DNA from: Candidatus Altimarinota bacterium
Lineage (GTDB): Bacteria; Patescibacteriota; Gracilibacteria; Absconditabacterales; Absconditicoccaceae
Direction: 5' to 3'
Assembly: GCA_015489035.1 (NCBI GenBank)
Contig: WFMP01000038.1
Span: 1 to 10,227, forward strand
Length of the DNA: 10,227 bases
Below the pieces are notes generated by a model. It saw nothing but the letters and a program-made list of their open reading frames with translations. It did no database searches and was not told the origin of the DNA. Both the position numbers and the translations under genes were made by a program. Positions within the stretch are counted from its first letter, which is position 1. Each line of letters starts with the position of its first letter. Shown here one piece after another: positions 1-7,909 of this stretch.

Positions 1-353
1 ACCGTTAATATCATAGCAGTAGTAGAAGTTTTTCCGTGAGTTCCTGCAATAGCTATAGTTTGGAACCATTTAGATATTTCTCATAAAAATTGAAAATATG
101 TAAATTTTATATTCTCTTGAACTTTTTGAAAATCTTGAGAATTTACGACAGCATCAGAATAGAAAATAATATCATCTTTTTGAAAATTATAAATTCCATC
201 TCAAATAACTACTTTTATTCATTTTTCTTGTAATTTATCTGTAATTTGGCTTTGATATTTATCTACAACAATTATATCTTCAAATCATAATTCATGAAAT
301 ATATTTACCAATGCAGAAAGTCATGCTCAAGCTCATCATAAAAAAACTAACAT
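1..353 (-). CDS. murC: UDP-N-acetylmuramate--L-alanine ligase, N-terminal part (runs off the window)
   Basis: MurC adds L-alanine to UDP-N-acetylmuramate with ATP in the cytoplasm, the first peptide step of peptidoglycan synthesis. The 117 visible residues start MLVFLGGAGAGLSALV, the glycine-rich nucleotide-binding loop of the Mur N-terminal domain; four of its glycines are TGA codons. A segment reading YSDAVVNSQDF matches the MurC 'ss-Ai...np' region, and the ATP-binding P-loop GTHGKTSTT lies at residues 104-112, close to the usual place for MurC. The central and C-terminal domains lie outside the window. The related ligase Mpl shares the loop, but the N-terminal pattern fits MurC better. 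It is transcribed away from trxB across a 128-bp AT-rich gap. No Shine-Dalgarno sequence precedes the ATG at 353-351. Confidence 0.88.
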
Positions 354-405
354 ATTTTTAAAAGTTATAAATTATAAATTATTTTTTTATAATAGTTTTT
401 TAATC

Positions 406-435
406 TTGATTTTCTATAGTAAATTAGCATAAAAT
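406..435 (+). promoter_or_regulatory. Weak candidate promoter for the trxB operon
   Basis: TTGATT at 406-411 and TAAAAT at 430-435 are separated by 18 bp, inside the 128-bp gap between divergent murC and trxB. The spacing is longer than at the better promoters of this window, and AT-rich sequence yields such matches easily. No convincing promoter was found for murC on the other strand. Confidence 0.25.
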
Positions 436-481
436 AACTATAAAAAGTTTATATATTTTTAGTTTATTAAAAAATAAGTTT

Positions 482-1411
482 ATGAAAGATTTAGTGATAA
501 TTTGAGCTGGTGGGGCAGGGGTTACTGCTGGTATTTATGCAGGAAGATATGGTATGAATCCACTTATTATTTGAGCAAATGAGTGAGGTATGATAAATGA
601 AAATCCAATTGTTGAAAATTTTTCTTGATTTGATGAACCTACTTCTGGTTTTGAAATAATGCAAAAGATGAAAAAACAAGCATTAACTTATGGTGCAGAT
701 TATAAAATGGATAATGTTCTTTCAATTTTACCTTTAGATGAAAATAATTTGAAAGCTTGATACAAGATTCAAACTTCTATGAATGGAGAGATACAAGCTA
801 AATCTTTAATTTTATGAATTTGAACAGAAAAAAATAAAATAAATGTTCCTTGAGAGGATGAATTATTTTGAAAATGAGTTTCATATTGTGCAACTTGTGA
901 TGGATTTTTTTATAGAGGAAAGACTACTGCAGTGATTTGATGATGAGATACAGCTTTCATAGAAGCTTTGTATTTATCAAATATTTGTGAAAAAGTTTAT
1001 TTGGTTCATAGAAGAGATACTTTTAGAGCTGAAGCTATTCGGATAGAAAAAGCTAGGCAGAAATGAAATATAGAATTTATTTTGAATGCTCAAATGCAAG
1101 AAATATTTTGAGAGAGTAATGTTAAATGAATTAAATATGAACAAAATGGAGAAATAAAAGAAACTTCTGTAGATGGCGTATTTATTGCAATTGGTATGAC
1201 TCCAAATAAATTAGAATGACTTGATAAATACTTAAGTAGAAATAAAGCTGGATATATTGAAGTTGATGAATGAATGGAAACAAATCTTGACGGAGTTTTT
1301 GCAGTAGGAGATTGTTCTACTTGAAATAGTGGATTTAGACAACTTATAGTTGCTTGTGCTGAGTGAGCTGTAGCAGCTGAGAGTTCTTTTAAATATTTAT
1401 CAAAAAATTAA
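482..1411 (+). CDS. trxB: Thioredoxin-disulfide reductase (NADPH, FAD)
   Basis: Cytoplasmic flavoenzyme that passes electrons from NADPH through FAD to thioredoxin. The 309-aa length is normal. Visible in order: the FAD-binding loop GAGGAG at residues 8-13, the redox-active CATCDG motif (C136, C139), the NADPH-binding loop GGGDTA at 153-158, the HRRD motif at 176-179 plus the following R that reads the NADP phosphate, and the second FAD motif VFAVGDC near the C-terminus. Many glycines of these motifs are TGA, including two of the three in GGGDTA, so the gene is intact only in code 25. Codon 187 is CGG, right after FRAEAI; see the finding on CGA/CGG. The stop codon abuts the ATG of the next gene, so the two are surely co-transcribed. 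It could supply reduced thioredoxin to a ribonucleotide reductase or peroxiredoxin encoded elsewhere (inference). Confidence 0.95.
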
Positions 1412-1858
1412 ATGACTGTTTTACCAAATTTGATATTTTTGTTTGTATGAATATTTTTGTGAGCATTGATAATTTATATCTGGGCTGGATTTAGATATGG
1501 AAATAAAAAAAATGTAGATACTTGTTATAATGAAAGGAGTAAATTAAAATCAGAAAATGAAGCTCTAAATTATAAAATAAAGGAATTTGAAGAATTGGTT
1601 GAAAAATTACATAAAGAAATAGATCATTCAAAAAGAGAGCTTATGGAAAAAAATAAATATTTATCAGAAAATACTATTGTGATAGAAAGACTTTTTGAGG
1701 TTAAACAACTTTCAGATAAGATTGCTGATATCTTATTAGATTATGATAAAAATACAATTCAAGCACTTTTAGATGAATATAAAACTTGAACTTTAGAAGA
1801 AGAAATTGAAAAAAATAAAGAAAAATATGAAAAAGATGAAAAAACTAAACATTGGTAG
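1412..1858 (+). CDS. Small membrane-anchored coiled-coil protein, unknown function
   Basis: This 148-aa protein belongs to no family I recognise. It starts with one hydrophobic segment (about residues 4-26, containing two TGA glycines), followed by a short basic stretch (FRYGNKKN). From about residue 40 to 105 there is a charged, heptad-like helix rich in E, K and L, typical of a coiled coil. The C-terminal tail is very rich in K and E and ends in HW. The expected topology is a single N-terminal anchor with a cytoplasmic coil, resembling RmuC- or LapA-like anchored coils in shape only. The ATG at 1412 follows the trxB stop without a gap. Starting later, at the ATG at 1466, would delete the membrane segment and is unlikely. 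It lies 47 bp ahead of queA in the same operon. Confidence 0.8.
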
Positions 1859-1905
1859 AAGAATATAGAAAAATATTTTAAAATTGAATATAAAATATAT
1901 TTAGT

Positions 1906-3063
1906 ATGAAAGATTTGTTAAATTTAGATAGTTATGATTATAATTTACCCAAAGAATTAATTGCTCAAACGGCTTTTGATCCTGCTGATGAATGTAAATT
2001 ATTGTATTGTAAAAACTGAGAAATTAAGGATTTAATCTTTAAAAATATTAAAAATTTAATCTGAGAAAATGATTTTCTTTTTTTGAATAATTCAAAAGTT
2101 ATCAAAGCTAGAATTAGAACTGATGAAAATATAGTTTTTAATTTTATTTCTCAAGATGATAAACTTTCTGTTTGTAATAAATGTGAGATGTTTTTTTTGA
2201 AAGATTTATGACAAAATGAATTTGAAGCTTTGGTGTATCCTTGAAAGAAATTTAAAGTTTGAAAACAGGTAGATATTTCTGGATATAGATTTGAAATTGT
2301 TTGAAATACTGAAGAATGAAGAATAATAAAATATTTGTGAAAAGAATCTATAATTGAAGTGTTTGATAAACTATGAAGTATGCCATTGCCACCTTATATT
2401 GAATATAAAAAAGATAAGGAAGCTGCTTATCAGCCTGTTTTTGCACAAACATCTTGATCTGTAGCAGCACCGACAGCTAGTTTGCATTTTACAGAAGATT
2501 TATTAAAAAGATTAGAAAAAAAATGAGTAAAAAAACTTTATTCTACTTTGCATATTTGACTTGGGACTTTCAAAGTTGTGGATGTTCAAAATATTAAAGA
2601 TTATGAAATTCATTCTGAAACAGTGCAAATACCAATAGATATGTTTAAACAAATCTGAGAATTAAAAGAAAAGTGAAAAAACTTAATTGCAGTATGAACT
2701 ACAGCTACAAGAATTTTGGAATCTTTACCTTATTTGTACAAAAAATTAGAAAAGACTAATAAATTACAAAACAATTATTTTAATTCATTAGATGTTCTTG
2801 ATTCTGATGTGGAGAAATTTATTTCATGAGATATTTTAATAGAAAATTGAATTATAAGTTTTGATACAAAATTATTTATTTATCCATGATTTAAGTATAA
2901 ACTTGTAGATAAATTAATTACAAATTTTCATTTACCAAAGAGTAGTTTGCTTATGCTTGTTGTAGCTTTTATGTGATATGAAAATATGATGAAAGCATAT
3001 GAACATGCGATTAAAAATAAATATAGATTTTTTTCATTTGGAGATGCAATGATGATAGAATAA
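1906..3063 (+). CDS. queA: S-adenosylmethionine:tRNA ribosyltransferase-isomerase
   Basis: QueA moves the ribosyl part of S-adenosylmethionine onto preQ1 at position 34 of GUN-anticodon tRNAs, giving epoxyqueuosine. Family signatures are clear once TGA is glycine: GSVAAPTASLHFT, HIGLGTFKVV, VGTTATRILES, TNFHLPKSSLLMLVVAF, and a C-terminal YRFFSFGDAM. The N-terminal YNLPKELIAQ is also typical, although the usual arginine-rich stretch that follows has drifted to DPADECKLL. At 385 aa it is longer than the usual 340-350. The extra length sits mainly between RILESLP and the LFIYPGFKY motif, about 30 extra residues rich in K, N and D. It is the last gene of the trxB operon and is followed by a terminator. 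No other queuosine gene is in the window, so preQ1 may be salvaged (inference). Confidence 0.96.
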
Positions 3064-3076
3064 ATTTTATGTCAAT

Positions 3077-3103
3077 AATACTATTTGCTTAGTATTTTTT
3101 TTT
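3077..3103 (+). terminator. Rho-independent terminator after queA
   Basis: A 7-bp perfect stem (AATACTA at 3077-3083 with TAGTATT at 3090-3096) closes a 6-base loop and is followed directly by seven more T residues. It lies 13 bp after the queA stop. The stem has only one G-C pair, so termination may be partial; the long T run supports the call. Confidence 0.6.
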
Positions 3104-3112
3104 ATTTAGAAT
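3085..3112 (+). promoter_or_regulatory. Candidate promoter for the M23 peptidase gene, inside the queA terminator
   Basis: TTGCTT (3085-3090) and TAGAAT (3107-3112) are separated by 16 bp, the spacing seen at the other good promoters here. The -35 box sits in the loop and right arm of the terminator. Predicted transcription would start about 3119, leaving a leader of about 25 bases. Confidence 0.35.
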
Positions 3113-3143
3113 AATTACATTTAATTTACTAATTATTTAAATT

Positions 3144-3896
3144 ATGTTAGTTCCTTTTTATAATCCAAGACATCCTGAAGAAACTTATGAAAATAATTCT
3201 TATAAATGGATAGATTTAAGTATATTTTTGAATGTTTTATCTGATAGTGTTGTGAATGATTTTAAAACTTTATCAGCATTTAAATTAGATGAAGTTTATG
3301 ATGGTAAGTGGGATAATCAAATAAGTAAATATTCTCCGGTAAGCTTATGATGAGATAATTTTATTGATTTTAAAACATTTATTATTGCTAGTAAAGTATT
3401 TTATACTACTGGTTTTACTTGTAAATATTGATATCGGGAAAAATGAGAATTAACAGATTATGGTTATCCTCATCATGGTATAGACTTAATTTTACCTTTA
3501 TGAACTCCTATAGAAAGTTTTACAGATGGAGAAGTCTATTCTGTAAAAGTATGGGATGGAGTAAAAAAAGATGCTTGAAATTGTGTAGTTATAAAATCTA
3601 ATAATTTATATTTTTGTTATGAACATTTACATACTTCAAATGTTAAAAAATGAGATAAAGTTAAAAAATGACAAAAAATATGAACCTGTTGAGAAACTTG
3701 AAATGCAACTACTTATCATTTACATTTTCAAATAGATAATAATTCTGCACCATTTCATCCTTATTGGTGAAAATGAGAAGAAAATATAGAAAAAACTTAT
3801 TCTTATTGTGTAGAACCCTGGAGTTGGTTACAAGAAAATTATAAAAAGCAAGAAAATAATAAACCTGAAAATATGACTGTTAAAAAAAGAAAATAA
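3144..3896 (+). CDS. M23 family metallopeptidase (LytM-type endopeptidase), upstream part of a frameshifted M23-SLH gene
   Basis: M23 enzymes are zinc endopeptidases that cut peptide cross-links in peptidoglycan. The catalytic set is complete: HHGID gives ligands H110 and D114, YEHLH supplies catalytic H161, and YHLHF supplies H192 and ligand H194. The core GTPIESFTDGEVYSV and KKGDKVKKGQKIG segments match the family beta-sheet, so the domain spans about residues 85-205. The first 85 residues show no family. There is no N-terminal signal peptide and an in-frame stop lies upstream, so this start is firm, which is odd for a wall hydrolase. After residue 245 the frame enters an A7 run (3882-3888) and stops at 3894-3896, while a protein-like sequence carries on in the +1 frame (see the SLH entry). 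The intact ancestor was probably one M23-SLH protein. Confidence 0.88.
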
Positions 3897-4470
3897 TTCT
3901 GTTGTTTTAGCTTCTGCAAATATTGAGAATAAATCTAAAAAAGAAGATTTAGTTGATTCTTTAACTAATAAGTTAATTTGAGAAAATCAAAATAGTAATC
4001 ATATGGATTATATTAAATTTTTTGAAAATGCTTGAATATTAAAATGAGATCATGGAGATTTGATGTTGGATGCTAGTTTAACTAGATATCAAATGACATT
4101 AATTTTGTATAGAATGAAAAAAGCTTGATTATTCTCTTTACCTGAAAAAAATTGTATGGTATCTTTCAAAGATATTTCTGAATTAGAACACGATAAAGAA
4201 TTTATCTTGGCATTGAGATTTGTTGTTTGTAATAATATTTTACATTGAGATAATTGATATTTTTTAGCTTGAAATAAACTTACTTGAGTGCAATTTCTAG
4301 CTATTGTTTGAAGAATATTTTGAGATTTGAAAGATTGAGGAAAAACTTGGTATGCACCTTATATTGAGTGGGCAGAGAACAAAGGGTATATTACCAAAAG
4401 TTGGGAATTTTTAAATAAAAATATTACAAGACAAGAGGTATTCGAAATATTATATAAAATCCTAATTTAG
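3889..4470 (+). pseudogene. SLH-repeat region continuing the M23 gene in the +1 frame
   Basis: In the frame one base ahead of the M23 gene, 193 codons stay open with TGA as glycine. After a linker (NSVVLASANIENKSKK) come three repeats with S-layer homology character. Repeat 1 is FFENAGILKGDHGD...LTRYQM. Repeat 2 is VSFKDI...NNILHGDNGYF...LTGVQFLAIVGRIF. Repeat 3 is WYAPYIEWAENKGYI...ITRQEVFEIL. SLH triplets bind secondary cell-wall polymers and hold proteins on the cell surface. No start codon lies at the head of this frame; the first ATG (4003) comes right before repeat 1 and leaves out the linker. Removing one A from the A7 run at 3882-3888 would fuse the frame to the M23 protein. The cause may be a real mutation, slippage at the homopolymer, or an assembly error. 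Confidence 0.7.
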
Positions 4471-4628
4471 ATAGAAAAGAATTACAGAATAATTTATGAC
4501 TGTCTTTCCTGTAAAATTAGGAATTTACAATTAGATAGTCCTCGAACTCAAAGTTATTATTTATAGTAGAAAATGAAGTTGTTTTGTATGTATACTTTGT
4601 AGAGTCTGGGAGCAGAAAAAATAACTAA
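4456..4628 (+). pseudogene. Decayed 3' tail of the M23-SLH gene, several frame changes
   Basis: After the TAG at 4468-4470 protein-like stretches continue but in changing frames. They are NPNLDRKELQNNLGLSF (from 4458), FPVKLGIYN (from 4505), LDSPRTQSYYL (from 4531) and VENEVVLYVYFVESGSRKNN (from 4566 to the TAA at 4626-4628). Four frame assignments in about 170 bases suggest accumulated indels in a gene end no longer under selection. In such AT-rich DNA some of this could be chance, so confidence is low. From 4629 to the terminator at 4678 nothing further is recognisable. Confidence 0.35.
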
Positions 4629-4677
4629 AGAAGTAATCTTGGATTAATCTTCTATTTAATAAAATAAATTATTAAAA

Positions 4678-4703
4678 AACCTGAAAGATATTTACTTCAG
4701 GTT
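4678..4703. terminator. Bidirectional Rho-independent terminator between convergent genes
   Basis: AACCTGAA (4678-4685) pairs perfectly with TTCAGGTT (4696-4703) around a 10-base loop. On the plus strand it is followed by AATTTTTTT. On the minus strand the A6 run at 4674-4679 gives a T6 run directly after the CCTGAA/TTCAGG stem. It can therefore end both the M23-SLH transcript and the PKD operon, whose stop codon is only 8 bp away. Confidence 0.75.
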
Positions 4704-4710
4704 AATTTTT

Positions 4711-6969
4711 TTAATTATTTATTACATTTATAGAACTTGTTGCGGTAGTAGTAGGAGAACCATCTAGATAAGTTATTTTTGCATTAATTCTATATAATCA
4801 TTTTTTAAGATATGTATGATTTATTTGCATACATTCTCTTCAATTACAACTAAATTGTTTTCCATCGCCGAAATCCCAATTTACTGATTTAACTGGTCAA
4901 TTTGTATCTAAATTAAGAACTAAATTTTCTCATACAGAAATTTGTCATCATAAATTATTAGGAAAAGTTATGGTTGCGGTATTTATAGGTTTTTGAACAA
5001 ATATTGTTACACTTCCTGTATCTGAGTATCATTTTGTTGTTTTTATATTAACTGTTGCCTTGTATGTTCAATATTTAGTATAGGTATGTTCTATAACTCA
5101 TTGATTTGTATTCAAATCCTTTTGACCATCTCAAAAATTTCGATTAAAGAATACAATTGAATCATTTGGTGTATTAACTATAGAAGTAGATGCATCAAAT
5201 TTGACAGTTAAAGGTAAACTTCATTTAATTTTGTTAGTCAATAGTTTAGCTATCACATTTTTAAGTCTCACTTTGAAAGTTATTTTTTTAAGAATCTTAT
5301 TTCAGTATGCATCCTTGACTATTACATTTATAGTTTTTCATTTTTTGTTTTTTATAATTCATGTATATTTTTTGCCTAACTCATCTATTTGATTATTATT
5401 ATTTAAATCAAATCATATTGTTACATTATTATTTGGAGTAATTTTTCATACTTGTATATTATATTTAAACGGAATTTGATTTATTTCATATATTATATGG
5501 TTTCCAGTAAAAACTTTATTATTTATTTTAATATTATATTTATAATTTATTTTGTTCGATAATCTAATTATAGAAGAACTACACTCTCATTTATTTCATT
5601 TTGTATCAATTATTTTATATTGGACTTGATAATCTGAACCATTGTTTAGCATTGTATTAAACATCTCCTTTTTTCAACTCTTTATAATATTATTATTGGT
5701 TACATTCAAAACTTTATATTCATACTTTACTATAGGATTCCCAGCATAAGGGATTGTATTTAATTTAAATGAATATTTATTATTATTATTGGTGATTCAT
5801 ATATTACACATAGGTTTGTCTGAAGATAAGACTCTTACTGGAAATCTGTAAATAGGGTATGAAGTATTTCAAGGAATTTTTATATTAATATAATGTATTC
5901 AGGTTGTTTTATATGAGAATGTTATAATTCATTCTGCCTTTTTAAATTGTCAATTTCATTTATAATCTATCCCTAGTTCATTGGAAATCAAATTTAAATC
6001 TATCGGGATATTACTTAAGTTCAGTTTAATCAAATCTCAGATTCTTCATATAATTATATCATTTTTGTTTTTTATATTATATTTTGATAAAATATTAACT
6101 TGAGAAGCTATATTGATTTTTTTACCTGGTAATATAAATTCTTTATTTTTTTCAGTTTTAGTATTATAAATGAATTTAAATTTTATGTTATACTCTCATT
6201 TTTTTAAGTATAAACAATATTTATTCTGAGAAAAATTATATCAATTATATCTTAATATCTGTCAATTTCCACAGTTTAAGATAAATGATACGGGAATTAT
6301 TCATCATTTTTCTTTATTTAATATTTGAGGATAATAAACTCTATTAAACATATCTTTATTTAATAAAAATAATATTTTGATTGGTCATATTAAAGGATAG
6401 TTATTATTATACAATGATACATATCTAGGCTCTTTAGGATTATTCGGATTTGAAAATTCTACATTTCAAATTAATACATTAGTAGATGCAATTATATTTC
6501 AAGTTTTTATTTTACTTATTTTACTGAATACTATAACTCAGAATATAATATTTGTAATTCATAACAGAAAAATCACAAAACTTGATAATCAATATCTAAA
6601 TTTTCATTCTTTTTTTATACTGAGTTTATATATATTTATAAGTCACAAAACTAGAAATAATACAAATAGTGATCAAAATAATATTCCTGCAAATACAGAA
6701 GTTATACTTTTAATTGAACTTGGTCACATACCTAATCATTTTGCAGCATTTGGATTGTTTGTTAGGTAAAAAAAGAAAAAAAACATTATTGCAATAATAA
6801 GAACGAGAAATATAAGTATTCCTATAATTATTCATTTTCATCAAATACTTGCTCATTTTTTAACTTTTTTATTTGGAATTGTTTGATTTCTATTTACAAC
6901 CCTTCTTGTTCTTGGATTTTTTGGTTGTATTTGTGTATTATCTACAGGTGTTTGTTTATTGTCTGTCAT
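4711..6969 (-). CDS. Large membrane-anchored surface protein with two C-terminal PKD domains
   Basis: The 752-aa protein begins with a basic, proline- and asparagine-containing cytoplasmic tail (NPRTRRVVNRN, about residues 18-28). Three hydrophobic segments follow, at about 47-69 (with a run of phenylalanines), 90-114 and 127-149. About 600 residues of polar, N/K/I-rich sequence then follow, probably exposed on the surface. Residues 521-529 (DLNNNNQID) look like a calcium-binding EF-hand-type loop inside an Ig-like segment. Two PKD domains close the protein: the first, about 575-655, has NFGDG followed by EHTYTKYGTYKATV; the second, about 665-750, has NWDFGDG at W698 followed by NHTYLKKGLYRI. 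PKD domains are beta-sandwiches that mediate protein or polymer contacts. Codon 610, where the first PKD should carry its conserved W, is CGA. It is the second gene of an operon, 28 bp after the secreted protein. Its exact role is unknown. Confidence 0.85.
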
Positions 6970-6997
6970 ATTTATAATATTTTTAAAATAATTAAAT

Positions 6998-7816
6998 TTA
7001 TTTTGTGTTTGCATCTAATACTTTTACAAATCTCAAAACGAGATATTGAAAATTTCAAAGTGCTACTGTAAATTTATCATATAGTTTCATAAGTTTATCT
7101 GAGAATGAGGTTTGTCATTCAGTATGTTTTGAAAAATTTTCAAATAATTTTTTATTTATATCGGTATAAAAATTGATAAAAGTTATCTTTTGCACGAGTG
7201 TCCATTCTCTCATATACCTTTCTTTAGCCATTTGTTGACAAGTATCCATAAAAATTTGATTGATTAAATTTGTATTTTTATCATTTTTTGTTAAAAGGTA
7301 TTGGTATATATTTCAGATTTCATTACAAGTTAAAAGATACTTTCAATATAGAGTATTATCGTTTGCTTTCATATTTTGTTTTGCTGTTCATCGTAATTCT
7401 TTAAAAATTTTTATAATATTTTGTGGTTTCTCATTATTATTTTTGGAGATTATGTTTAAATAATTTCTCCATTTTAATCATTTTGGGTCGGGAGTTAATC
7501 AATAAGTCATTCATTTGATGGCATCTATTTTTCTAAATGCTACATCTGTAAGTTGATTTATAAATGAAGAAGTTTGTGGAACTCATTTTTCTAAATTACA
7601 GTATTTTTTTAAATTTTCTATTGCCTTTTTATAAACATTTTTTGTTACCACTTTTTGATTAGAAGTATTATTACTAAATAATAAATTAGACATTTTAGTA
7701 AAATATGTAATACTACTTGTTGAGCAGTCTCCTTGATGAACTTTAAAACCTTCTTGTCCATAGCTTCGATTTATTAAGAAACCTCATATTATAAAAGCAA
7801 TTATTAGCTTTTTCAT
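6998..7816 (-). CDS. Secreted protein of unknown family, partner of the PKD protein
   Basis: This 272-aa protein has a clear signal peptide: MKK, a hydrophobic core (LIIAFIIGGFLI), then SYGQE, with likely cleavage after G21 or nearby. The mature part is mostly helical by appearance, basic and rich in N, K and Q, with scattered cysteines in GDCSTSS, KKYCNLE, LLTCNEI and MDTCQQM. An even number of cysteines outside the cytoplasm is compatible with disulfides. No family motif is recognisable. Codons 17 and 142 are CGA. It has its own good promoter (7863-7890) and is the first gene of the operon with the PKD membrane protein, so the two may form one surface complex (inference). The ATG at 7816-7814 is fixed by the signal peptide. 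Confidence 0.8.
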
Positions 7817-7827
7817 AAATTTATAGT

Positions 7828-7855
7828 TTGAAATAAATAAATTTTAAATTATTAT
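7828..7855 (+). promoter_or_regulatory. Candidate promoter for pheA
   Basis: TTGAAA (7828-7833) and TATTAT (7850-7855) are separated by 16 bp. Transcription would start near 7862 and leave a 48-base leader before the pheA ATG. It sits just left of, and points toward, the minus-strand promoter at 7863-7890. Confidence 0.45.
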
Positions 7856-7862
7856 CTTAGAC

Positions 7863-7890
7863 ATTATAAAAAATACTTTTTTTATTTCAA
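7863..7890 (-). promoter_or_regulatory. Candidate promoter for the secreted protein-PKD operon
   Basis: On the minus strand TTGAAA (7890-7885) and a consensus TATAAT (7868-7863) are separated by 16 bp. Transcription would start near 7856, about 40 bases ahead of the start codon of the secreted protein. This is one of the best promoter matches in the window. Confidence 0.5.
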
Positions 7891-7909
7891 TTTATAATAA
7901 TATTGACAG

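Noticed and set aside
491..679. Minus-strand open frame opposite trxB
   Set aside because: It is antisense to a gene with clear family motifs and has no recognisable content of its own.
1466..1789. Shorter 107-residue version of the coiled-coil gene
   Set aside because: It is bounded by TGA codons that are glycine here; the full frame is 1412-1858 and includes the membrane anchor.
4003..4470. Independent SLH gene starting at the ATG at 4003
   Set aside because: The 36 codons before it in the same frame are protein-like and connect to the M23 gene across the A7 run, so a broken fusion is more likely, though a late start cannot be excluded.
5201..5392. Plus-strand hydrophobic open frame inside the PKD gene
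   Set aside because: It is the antisense of an AT-rich coding region, which produces F/L/I-rich frames by chance; the minus-strand PKD motifs are decisive. The same holds for 6883-7071 and 7260-7463.
7903..7908. Consensus -35 box TTGACA just ahead of pheA
   Set aside because: It ends 2 bases before the start codon, so a promoter here would start transcription inside the gene.
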